Part shown: one piece after another, positions 35,908-45,547 of the stretch
How positions within the stretch are numbered: position 1 is the first letter of the stretch
Layout: the number at the start of each line of letters is the position of its first letter
Assembly (NCBI GenBank): GCA_023846275.1
Contig: JAIUJO010000071.1
Coordinates: 944,434 to 1,008,433 of the forward strand
From: Vanilla planifolia
Taxonomy: Eukaryota > Streptophyta > Magnoliopsida > Asparagales > Orchidaceae
DNA: 64,000 bases
Reading direction: 5' to 3'
Program-made: the position numbers and the translations under genes
The notes under the pieces: model-generated
Seen by the model: the letters and a program-made list of their open reading frames with translations, nothing else
The model's database searches: none
Told to the model about the DNA's origin: nothing

Positions 35908-38388
35908 TTTGATTCAAGATAAAGGCCTTAGCCTAAAAAAGGTCTTCTATGGAGGATCAAACAAAAAAATTAGAGAGCAAAACCTTAAGAAATGGCTTGG
36001 GAAGTAGCATACACCAATCCCAAACAAAATCAAAGAAGCAAGTGGTGCTTGCTGCCCAGACAGCCAATGCGTTGCCCTCTCTATAGACATGTGAAATGTA
36101 GAGCATGTGTAGGCATTGCATGTGCTGAAGCACCCAAACTAATTTCCCTCCAACGGGTGAGTGATTCAGGAGATTGACTACCTTCTGTAGCACTACTGTT
36201 GAATCTATTTGTATCTCTACTACGTGGTTCCTTGAGAACTTTTTCATCACCAATGCTAGTGCCTCCAACGTAGCCTGAGCCTCCATGCCTTGCTTGATTG
36301 AGAGAAAAGCCTCCTACACACTCTCGTGGACCACAGCATTGCGATTAAGTTTGATCCATCCAGTTGGCGGGAACTCAAGTTAGGGCTACATTTAACTCCA
36401 AAGAGCTATAAGGGCTCCCACTAGGATTGGATGGACGAGAATTACTCTGTTTTGTTATCGTGACATCCTCAATTTGAACTTTTTGCACCAACATAGTATT
36501 GTTAGGCACAGGCTCCTTATGCTTCCTCACATTCCTATTCACCCATATTAGTAAAACACTATAGAAATTGTCATGATGTGAAGCATTCTGTCACTGCACC
36601 ATGCCCCAAGTGTCCCTGTAATCCTGAAGAAGCATTGCAAGAAGCCATCACCGTTGTGCCGACTGTTTCAAAGGCCAAGAGCCTCAACGGAGGCTCACAG
36701 GTGGTGCACACTCCAAAGCTCTTGCGCCTTCTGACAATCCCACAGAATGTGCTGTAGGGTCTTGATGGCATACACCCCCAAGTGCAATTGCTACAGTCCA
36801 TCAATCTTCTTTGAGCAAGCCAGTCTGCCATGGGGAGGTAGTTCTTCACCAAGCACCAAATGAATATACGCACCTTTGGCATTGCCTTCAATTTCCTGAT
36901 CAAATTGAAATGTTCCACATCATCCCTAGAGATCCCTAAATTATCCTTGCATGCAGCACTCATCATGTGTAGATAAAATCTTGCATTGTTCACCTCCATC
37001 AACTTAGTGTGGGTCTGCAACAACATGTCATCCTTGTCTTTCTATCCCCAAGGTAAGTGCACCACCCTATCAAACAGCAAGTCATTCACCCATTCACGAA
37101 CCCTGCACTCGTTCCATTCGCCAGTCTTGACAATGCACTCTCCCACAAACGTTGGCCACTCTGCCTCCATATTGATGAATGTTGGTGACCACTTGATTGG
37201 GAGGAACCTCATCCAATTGTCTTCTTCAAATGCAACCCTCTTACCATCCCTTAACCTCCACATAAAGCTGGATACAATAATAAGCAAAGCATCCATGACT
37301 AATCTACAAGCATGAGATGCACCTTGTGAAGTCTTGCCCATGTTATCCACTGCATGGTACTTGCTTCTCATGATCTCTACCCAAAGGATTTAATCACGTG
37401 CCAAGAGCCACTTGCACTATTTCATTAGCAACACATGCTGCCAGACTCTGAGATCATACAACCCAAGGCTGTCAATTTCCTTGGGTAGACTTACGGTGCC
37501 CTAATCCACATAGTGCATCGCATTCACATCACTGGCACCACACCATAGAAACCTTCTCATCATCCTCTCTACTACATCAACAACACCCCTCTGTACCACA
37601 CAATGGTTGAGGTAGTGGCTCGAGACCATAGCCAGCACTACTTTTATCAATTCCAATCTACCGACCAATGATAGTGGCCTGATTCACCACTTCGCAACAT
37701 GCTCCTTAATTCTTTGGATAACGAAATTGTAGTCACCCTTTATGAGTAGCTTCGCTGAAATAGGGATTCCAAGGTACTTGAAGCTTTTTCCTTGAGACAT
37801 ACATATTTTCTTGGACATAATTCTCTTCCTCCTTCCATTCATCCCCCTGTTGAAGTAAACGTTAGACTTAGCCAAATTCATGCTCAGCCTTACTGGCACG
37901 TATAACAATACATCATCGACATACAGGTAACCCTGAACAAACTTGGCTGTGACCCCATCAATTCCTGGTGCCTTGTTTTTCCTGATAGCCCTGATAGTGG
38001 AGATGACCTTGTCTTTAGTTACCTGTAGGGTGAGCATGCTCTCTTGCACCAAACTGATACATCTGTGTGGTAGATACTATAATGAGGCGTACTCCTTGTC
38101 ACTACCATGCCAACTTTGCCTCAAAGTAACTTGTGAGTAATGTGCTAATACACTCTATAGAGGCAACCACCTTACCCATGTCATTCTTTAACTACAAAAT
38201 ATGGTAGTTGTACCATCTGGAGGTTGCAACCACATTAAAGAAACAAGTATTCCTATCTCCCAATTGAGCCCAATGTACCTTGGCCCTTTGCCACCACCAC
38301 CTCTCTTCAAGTGCACAACCTCTATGAAAAATAGAATGAGGCTTCCAAGTTGGGTGCGTTCTTCTTCATCTAGCCCTTCATTTGTCTA
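35908..38388 (-). mobile_element. LINE copy F, left part: divergent subfamily, RT to 3' end
   Basis: This is related to the other copies but clearly more divergent and slightly richer in G+C. RNase H lies at 35,957-36,420 (MEAQATLEALALVMKKFS, EIQIDSTVVLQKVVN). The zinc-finger-like region lies at 36,571-37,026 (VRIFIWCLVKNYLPMADWLA, then DCSNCTWGC). RT lies at 37,684-38,160. The frame 37,684-38,052 joins the N-side motif KNKAPGIDGVT to the catalytic block YLYVDDVLLYV with almost nothing between, so the part of the palm holding the first catalytic Asp is deleted in frame. YVDD is intact here, unlike in B, D and H. The 5' side ends at the 26S fragment. Confidence 0.85.
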
Positions 38389-38997
38389 GTAATTTGTTGC
38401 TACATGAGGCACTGCAAATGTGTCAGGTTGTTTTGGAATGTAGCCCTAATTTGATGGTAAATTCTATCCAAGACAAAATAATTGCAAGAGTCCGATATCA
38501 GACAAGTACCACGAGGGAAAGATAAAAATGACTTCCAAAAAAATCAAAGAGTGCTTGAAATTGTTGGGAGGGAAGAAGATGAGGGTCGGCGGTGCACCTT
38601 AGCTAGATGCAGAATGTCCAATGACTGTATGTTGCACGGCTCAAGGATAAGACCGTCTCAGGCAATCATGGTGACTAAGCCCGGGTAGCTAGTCACATAG
38701 CTTGCACAATTAAGGCGTGCCTTGGCAACACCGTGTGCATGGATGGCCAGTGTGCTCCCCATCTAACTTGTCTTGAAACATGGACCAATGAGTCTGACAT
38801 GCTTGCGAGTCAATGGGTTTGCAAGCCTGAAAGACACAAGGAAGCTGATTGATGGGATTCTCCTTTAAAGGGGAGCCACCAACCGACTCAGATCTTTTGT
38901 GAAGGGTTCCAATGAAAGCATGACTATCTGACCCGAAAGATGGTGAACTATGCCTAAGCAGGGCGAAGTTAGAGGAAACTTTGGTGGAGGCCCACAG
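38389..38997 (+). pseudogene. 26S rRNA internal fragment inside LINE F
   Basis: About 609 bp homologous to 45,786-46,431 of the 26S copy in this window. It includes GCTACATGAGGCACTG, GTAAATTCTATCC, AACAAGTACCACGAGGGAAA and AGAGTGCTTGAAATTGTTGG. It ends GGAGGCCCACA. The orientation is plus, opposite to the LINE. On the left it follows the RT N-side region, and on the right the LINE resumes in the endonuclease. Compared with B, about 280 bp of LINE sequence between RT and endonuclease is missing and replaced by this fragment. It is decayed in the same C-to-T manner as the main 26S copy. Confidence 0.93.
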
Positions 38998-41900
38998 CCT
39001 CATCCCGAACACAATAAGTAATGGGCAGTAATCTGACCCAATGTGTGACAAATAAATAACTATAGTTATGAGAAAGTCCTTTATTCCCTGGAGATTCATT
39101 AGCACTCTATTCATCGTCTCCAATATTCGAGCACCTCCTTCTATCCTATAGCACCAAGTGTACCTGCTACCCACATATCCCAAGACTATTAACTCTAATT
39201 CTTGTATGATTTTAGAAAACTCCTATTGCTCCTGCACATTCCTAAACCTCTTCCCTCCTCTCTTCTCCTTTTGTGATATTAAAACAATGATGTCCTCCAC
39301 CACAATTATGGGTCCCCCACCTCTAACCTCCTCCATCAAGATATAAAACAACATTTTTCTTGTTAGGCTCCCTGGATGCATACACCACACAACATTTTAT
39401 TAGCCAATCCTCCCCTACCCTTGCCTACACTACAAGTACTTGCAATGAAATCTTCATAACTTTCGAGTTCACTCAGCTCCTCCACAGAACCACAATCCCT
39501 CAAGATAAGCTAGCTGATGGTTGCACTACAAACTCTTAATATCTACCAAGTAGCAAATCTGCATCTCTCCTACTGAATTTCTCCACAATACTTTCAATAA
39601 GAGACACTACTATAACACTCCTTGTTCTTAAAAACTACTACAGGTATCCCCTCAATTTCTTTTCCTTTATTCCGCTAATATTCTATACAATGAACTTAAT
39701 CTTTTTTGGTAATAGTAAAGCATAGCAACCTCTAGTATCTCCCAGCAATAGTAGTTGTCCTTTTAAGATATTGGCAACATTTTTGCTTGAAGTGCACATC
39801 AAATTCCTACTTCCAGCAAAGCATTTGAAGAAGCTGTAACCACCCAACTGCACACACTATGTCCAGCATTTTATAGCCCAAACATCTTAGCATTTCAAGG
39901 AATTTAGCAATCCCATTCGGACCACACAGGTAGCTATAAGGAAAAACCACAGCTTCTCTTATCTTTTTAAACTTTCATTTGTTTCTAAAATGCTCCCCAA
40001 CTTCATATTTGTAGCATGCCCCTTCATTCTTGCACTTATCATTTTTTTGAGTCACCATATAGTAAGCTCCCGACCTCAGTACACTCAGGCAACACCATTT
40101 CAACAGCCTCCTGTCTCCACACAAAACTGCTGCCTGCCTCCTTGCATTCATACTGCTTATGATATGCCACCAAGCATATGTCCCACACCAGTCCAACAGA
40201 AATTGACCTCCCAGTAGAATGCCATCATGGCATAAGGAATTCAAGATAGCAACCAAATTCCCTACCTCTTATTATATTTTAGCACTACAACAGTCCTCCA
40301 ATAACAACTTCACCTCCACTAATTTGCCCATGCCATCCTCGTTTCAATTCTTGCATTCAGCATAGCTACATCCCAATGTTGCATCCTCATTCATTCCTGC
40401 TTCCTTAAGTGTATCATCCAATTAAATGGACCATCATCACTTTGCAAAACCACACTATTAATTTTCAACAAACATCTCATCTTCATTTCTAGCACCTTAT
40501 TGGATTACCCTTTAGCCCACTGCCCCCTTTGTGCCCAACCCTCAATGCATGAAGAATTCCACAGCCTTCTAATGCAGCACTGAGCATGTCTCAAAGAAAC
40601 TTTCTAGCTCCCTAATAACAAAATTTCCTAGCAACTATAGCAATAGTTACTAAGGAGAGCATCCCCCACTTTTAGCCAAATGCATACACACCAATCTCCC
40701 TACTTGGAGACATAAACGTAGTCCCCACACCTCTTACTATAACTTGCACGTCTATACTTCATCACCAAACACATTACATTACAAATGTTGCAGCCCATCA
40801 ACTAAAGGTGAGAGGTTCCCTTCTCTCTCCATTTAGTTTTATACAGCCACATGGATTGAACCTTTCGAGACCATATCACCACCTTGCAACAATCTTCTTT
40901 TCTTATTGGTCTCCTCCACTATTGACCTCTTACCAAGCTGTCCTCCTTTGATAAATTGAGTCACCTACTTTATAGCTTCCCTCCCCAATGTATCCTTCTG
41001 GATTCATACTTCCCTGAAAAATTCCCTACCCCTTGCAATAGAGACACTTCTACACCTGCTTAGGTACCTCCCTTCTCCACCATTGTTAACTACCCCCCTT
41101 GGGTCCTTCTGAAAGTTTGGAGTAGCTATGGGATTCTAAAATCTTCCTTGTAAAGGCATAGCAGCCCTTCTTCTTCTCGATTGAACTAGCATCCAAGGGC
41201 CTAGCCCTCTCCTTGCTCCCTCATCCTCATCTCGTTGAGTGCTTGGTCATTGAGGTTCCTGGTTCCTTTGTGATGTTTTATTAGTCTCCTCCTTCCTGCT
41301 TGCTGCATTCCCCTCCACTTCCCCTATATAATCAACTCGCTTACTTTTAGTTGAACATTGATCAGTATAGTGGCCAACATGGCCACAGGTGTAACAAATT
41401 TAAGGAAGGCCCTCGTACTCAAAAGATTAGAATGTCTTCCATAATAGCCAACTCAGCCACATTCCCAACTTCAAAGGTTTTGAGAGGTCCATCCTCAAAT
41501 AGACCCTTACATATGAGGATAGTTGCAAATCAGTGGTCCATCCATCAAATAAACTTTGTTACCCAATAGCTTTAACAATACATAAAATATTTTGTGTCCC
41601 AATATAACAAAGGAAGCTACAGGAATCTGAACCACATCGGGGCCCACATTACTATCATGGTACTTTATCTGAACTCATGGGTCCATACATCAAACCCCAT
41701 GGTTTGTCCTGCTACCTGCCAAGGTCCCCTAAGCCACATTACATTCTTGTCCCCACTTGAATCAAAATAAAGACAAAAGTAATCTGATGATAGATCCAAT
41801 ATTTTGAAGATTTTGAAATGGCCCCACCTATGCTATAAAAGCCTTACAATAATATGGAAAGGGAGGGTATTGCCATAGACTCTCCCTACAAGATCAAACT

Positions 41901-43540
41901 GATGAAACTTTTTGCATTTGCTGCATACCAAATTTGAGGTAATAATCTCATCCTATACTACAAAATCCATCTTCTTAGTAGCAACCTCTTCTGCATCTAT
42001 ATAAGGAGGCAACTCAGTGGTTATTGTAATTGTCGTATTTGAGTTCCTTCCAGCTGTCAACATATCCTTGAAGCTTACTTTGTTGGAATTATCTTATTTA
42101 CCACCCTCACCATATCCCACTCCTTGCATCATATTGTCTTGCCCTTCTTTATATCGATCCTCATTGGTATTATTCTAAATGTTCCCCCACCTCGATGCTC
42201 CATTGTTCATAGAGTTGTCGCAATCTCTGCTTCTATCTATTATGTCCTGAGCAATGACTACCTTTCCTTCCATCCTCATATAGGAGTTTGTCTCGTCCAG
42301 TTCTCTAACTGATCCCATGCCAATGTCACTCTCAGTAGATACAGAGTTTACCAATATTTCACTATCATTCAAATCTGCTCCCACCTCACCATCAGGTGTA
42401 GAGACTGTTAGTAAGACTTCCTTGTTTGTTGAGATTATAATATAACTACATTCCCAAACCAGTAATTCATGATGTATAGGAGACAAATGTTCACAACATT
42501 TCCCCTGCTTGGTGTTCTTCTTTTATTTGGTGCCAACCATACTATAGGTATCACCCTACACTTTCAGTAATCCCATCACAACAACAGCAACATAGCAAAG
42601 TAATTGCAACAATTATTTTAACTAGATCTTGTAGTGATTATTTCAACCAACAATTATTTTAGCAACCACAACCTATGCAATTATTTTTAGCACTTCTCGT
42701 ATAACAACATAGTAAAGAAATTACACAACATAGAACTTGTAGTAATTATAGAACAACTTCCAATAGCAACACAAGGTATTCTAGAAAATAGAGTTATATG
42801 AAATTTCAAAGTTCCAAGTTTAGAATTGACCTTGACAAGTGGAATTTCATTCTATTGATGCAGTAGAGTACTATAGAACTTTTTGCATGAGGAGCCACCC
42901 CAAGCAAACGTTGAACCTCACAGCACCCAAAATGAGTTGTGTGCACTCGAAACACATAGTTTGTAGTCTGATTGCGTTACTCCATCCAGCAAAATGTATT
43001 GAAATGTATTGATTCAAGATTAAATTCCTTGCAAGTACACATGTGCACCGCATGTCGTGCTTCACACAGCACGTCGTGCACTTCGTGCTACATGTCACGC
43101 TATTCACGTCACTGTGCTATGTACTGTATACACCTTGATCACCTTCAACACACTTTTGAAGTCATGGCCATTCATGCCTTTGTGTGCGCATCCCCTTCAA
43201 TGCCAATTTAAAGCCCCCAAGCATGCGCAGCTAGAGCCACGTGGCCACTCATTGCACTGTCGACCTTCCTCTACTAAATGTACTTCAGTGAGAAGTTTGA
43301 AGTCGTGGGCATTCATGCTTTCGTAATGTCATTCACAAACCCCCGTGCGTGCTTGATGTTGGAGATGTGTAAGCACCTATGCCCTGATTCCTTCACACTC
43401 ACTGCCCCACTAAACCTCCTCCACCTCAGCATACAGTGATTGATGATGTTCATGCGTTTATAGATCCAAGCTGAGTGTGTTCTAGAACCCCCTCTATGAC
43501 TGTTGTAAGCACTCGTGCAAGTAAACCCTCACCACTCTCA
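38998..43540 (-). mobile_element. LINE copy F, right part: endonuclease, ORF1 and 5' UTR
   Basis: The endonuclease C-terminal block lies at 39,000-39,183 (MGYVGSRYTWCY, then SHIGSDYCPLLI), with the rest of the endonuclease to about 39,700. The second knuckle-like motif lies near 39,975-40,020, with its final Trp codon changed to TGA. An intact CCHC knuckle, CYTCGHVGHYTDQC, is at 41,355-41,396. The DUF4283-like part runs to about 42,060, and the 5' UTR covers 42,545-43,540, whose last 500 bp are GC-richer with repeated TGTCGTGC-like words, as in B at 27,175-27,260. It ends at the 18S motif, so the 5' end is complete. This half matches B, A and H better than the left half of F does. Confidence 0.88.
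41355..41396 (-). pseudogene. Intact CCHC zinc knuckle of LINE F ORF1
   Basis: CYTCGHVGHYTDQC fits CX2CX4HX4C exactly. Such knuckles bind nucleic acid and occur in the ORF1 proteins of plant LINEs directly after the DUF4283-like region. The surrounding frame is broken, so this is only a preserved motif in a dead ORF. Confidence 0.85.
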
Positions 43541-43557
43541 CAAAGTCTCTGGGTTCC
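43541..43557 (+). other. 18S target-site duplication, LINE F/G junction
   Basis: CAAAGTCTCTGGGTTCC, one mismatch to the 17-base 18S motif, between the complete 5' end of F and the 3' end of G. Confidence 0.9.
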
Positions 43558-44368
43558 ATTGATAATTTATTAATGGTCGAAGCCTACAAAGGACCTCTAT
43601 AGAGCATCAAAAAATAAAGTCTGAATACAACAGTAATAAATGTAGTCTAGGAAGGAGCATTCCCCAGTCCCAAGTAAAATAAGATAAACATGCATAATGA
43701 GCTGCCAATTTGTTGGAGCATTTCCTTGCCTATAAATATGTGTTAACCGAAAGGTATCCATGCCTTAAGCATACCAGAGAGAGTCTTTGAATATTCCTCC
43801 ACATGGTGGGTGTCATAGAAGATTACAAACCTCCTGAATAGCCATAGTAGAATAATATTGAATCTTAATGCATGATAAATCAAGAACTTTGACCTGAGCA
43901 ATGTGAAGGCCTCTAGAATGATGTGCACCTCCATGCCTATGCTTGATTAAGAAAAAACCCTCCCTCTAGCAACAAGTATTGGGTTACCAAGGTGATCTCT
44001 GACAACAATTCCCAGCCCCACAGCTTCATCCTGGACCGCCACATCACAATTATTTTTGATCCATCCAGTTGGAGGAAGAGCCTAAAATAAAGCTATATTG
44101 AACTCAGGTGAGTTGTGTGGACTCTTACAGGACATGGATGAAGCAAAGTTGTATTTTTTTTATTGCAACTACTGTGTCTATTTGAATATTTATCAAAAGG
44201 ACAGCACTACTCATGACTTGCTTGTTGTGTTTTTCTAAATTCCTATTTGTCCAAATGTAATAAAGTGTTGTAGCAATAATAACAGTATGCTTAATCACAT
44301 CCCCACACTTCAAATCATTGGCCTCCAAAATGTTGTATACCTGCTGTGATGTAAAATTGCTGCTGCTA
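43558..44368 (-). mobile_element. LINE copy G, 5'-truncated (0.8 kb), next to 18S
   Basis: 3' UTR and RNase H region (the frame at 43,743-43,934 begins MEVHIILEAFTLL; 44,125-44,328 covers the upstream linker). It ends at about 44,368, where the 18S gene resumes. It is the innermost element of the left array and so probably the first to insert. No target-site copy is left on its right side and about 73 nt of 18S are missing there. Confidence 0.88.
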
Positions 44369-44883
44369 CTTAATTTGACTCAACATGGGGAAGCTTACTT
44401 AGTCTAGACATAGTGAGGATTTATAGTTTGAGAGCTCTTTCTTGATTCTATGGGTGGTGGTGCATGGCTATTCCTAATTGGTGGAGCGATTTATATGGTT
44501 AATTTTGTTAACAAATGAGACCTAAGTTTGCTAACTTGCTATGTGGGGTGCAAGCCCTGTGACCAGCATCTTAGAGGGACTACGGTTGCTTAGGTGTTTT
44601 GAGCCACACGCATGCTACACTAAGGTATTCAACGAGTCCATTGCCTTCGTCCAAAGTCCTTGGCAATCTTATGAAAATTTCATCATGATAGGCATAGATC
44701 ATTGTAATTGTTGGTCTTCAACAAGCAATTCCTAGTAAGCACAAGTCATTAGCTTGCATTGATTATGTCCCTGCCCTTTGTACACACCACCTATCTCTCT
44801 TACCAATTGAATGGTCCCATGAAATATTTGGATCACTGTGATGTGGGTAGTTTAACGTGTGCGACTGGCCGAAAAGTCCACTA

Positions 44884-44916
<33 letters not shown>

Positions 44917-44953
44917 AAAGGTTTTCATAAGTGAACCTGCAGAAGGATCATTG
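44369..44953 (+). pseudogene. 18S rRNA pseudogene, 3' part
   Basis: It begins CTTAATTTGACTCAACATGG, then contains AGAGCTCTTTCTTGATTC, TATGGGTGGTGGTGCATGG and TTGGTGGAGCGATTTATATG, and ends GTGAACCTGCAGAAGGATC, ATTG. Length is 585 nt. The sequence is plant-like but with many C-to-T and G-to-A changes. Its 5' part in this rDNA copy should lie beyond the LINE array, to the left of 16,705, but is not in the window. Confidence 0.95.
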
Positions 44954-45134
44954 ATGCGAGGTATGAATGATAGAGCAATCTATCCAACATGTGCATGTGC
45001 AATAGTTGTTCGATGCTATGGGGGATAAGCAACAGCTTGTGGGCATGGTCAGGCACAAGGGAGATCAAATGTTACAGTGGCAGAGGAGTATGCTTTGCAT
45101 CATCATGTCCAATGAGGCTTGGCAATCAAACATC
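44954..45134 (+). other. ITS1
   Basis: Spacer of about 180 bp between 18S and 5.8S. This is short: many plants have 200-300 bp and gymnosperms often much more, so internal loss is possible. I did not find the angiosperm GGCRY-type conserved ITS1 motif in clear form. Confidence 0.8.
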
Positions 45135-45296
45135 AAACGACACTTGATAATGGATATCTTGGTTGTCGTATTGATGAAGAATGCAGTGAAATTTGATACA
45201 TTTTGTCAATTGTAGAATCCTGTGAACCATCCGCTTTTTCAACTAAAGTTGTGCCTGAGGAAGCAAGTCGAAAGCACGCCTGCGTAGGTGTAACAC
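45135..45296 (+). pseudogene. 5.8S rRNA pseudogene
   Basis: It starts AAACGACACTTGATAATGG, ATATC, passes TTGATGAAGAATGCAGTGAA and GCAGAATCC-like TAGAATCCTGTGAACCATC, and ends near CGCCTGCGTAGGTGTAAC. Length is about 162 nt, the usual plant size. Several changes fall in conserved helices. Confidence 0.93.
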
Positions 45297-45547
45297 GACT
45301 TATTGCTCCTTGCAAAAGCCTGGAATCATTGGTTTGGGTCCTGGGCCCCAATTTGGAGGCGATTGATCGAACCCCATGCCGTTCCATAGCATGTTAAAGT
45401 ATTGGGTGATGGTCGATTGTCGACATGATCAGATGTGGATGCAACAAGCTATTGTGGTGTTGGGTAGTAAGAATCGATGTTGCATTGTGTGGAATAATGA
45501 GATGCCCCTCATAGATCCAACTCCATGCTCCATTGTGTGGAATAATG
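45297..45547 (+). other. ITS2
   Basis: About 250 bp. It contains a local duplication: CATTGTGTGGAATAATGAG occurs at about 45,483 and again at about 45,532. Confidence 0.85.

Noticed and set aside
38389..38997. 26S fragment explained by template jumping of the LINE reverse transcriptase to rRNA
   Set aside because: The fragment is in the opposite sense to the LINE, whereas a jump from LINE RNA to rRNA would place both in the same sense.
19465..43557. The repeated CTTTGGGTTCC motif as part of the LINE's own 3' end
   Set aside because: At 56,971-56,991 the motif is continuous with upstream 18S sequence, and at complete 5' ends (27,438 and 43,541) the CAAAG part also belongs to 18S. The motif is target, not element.
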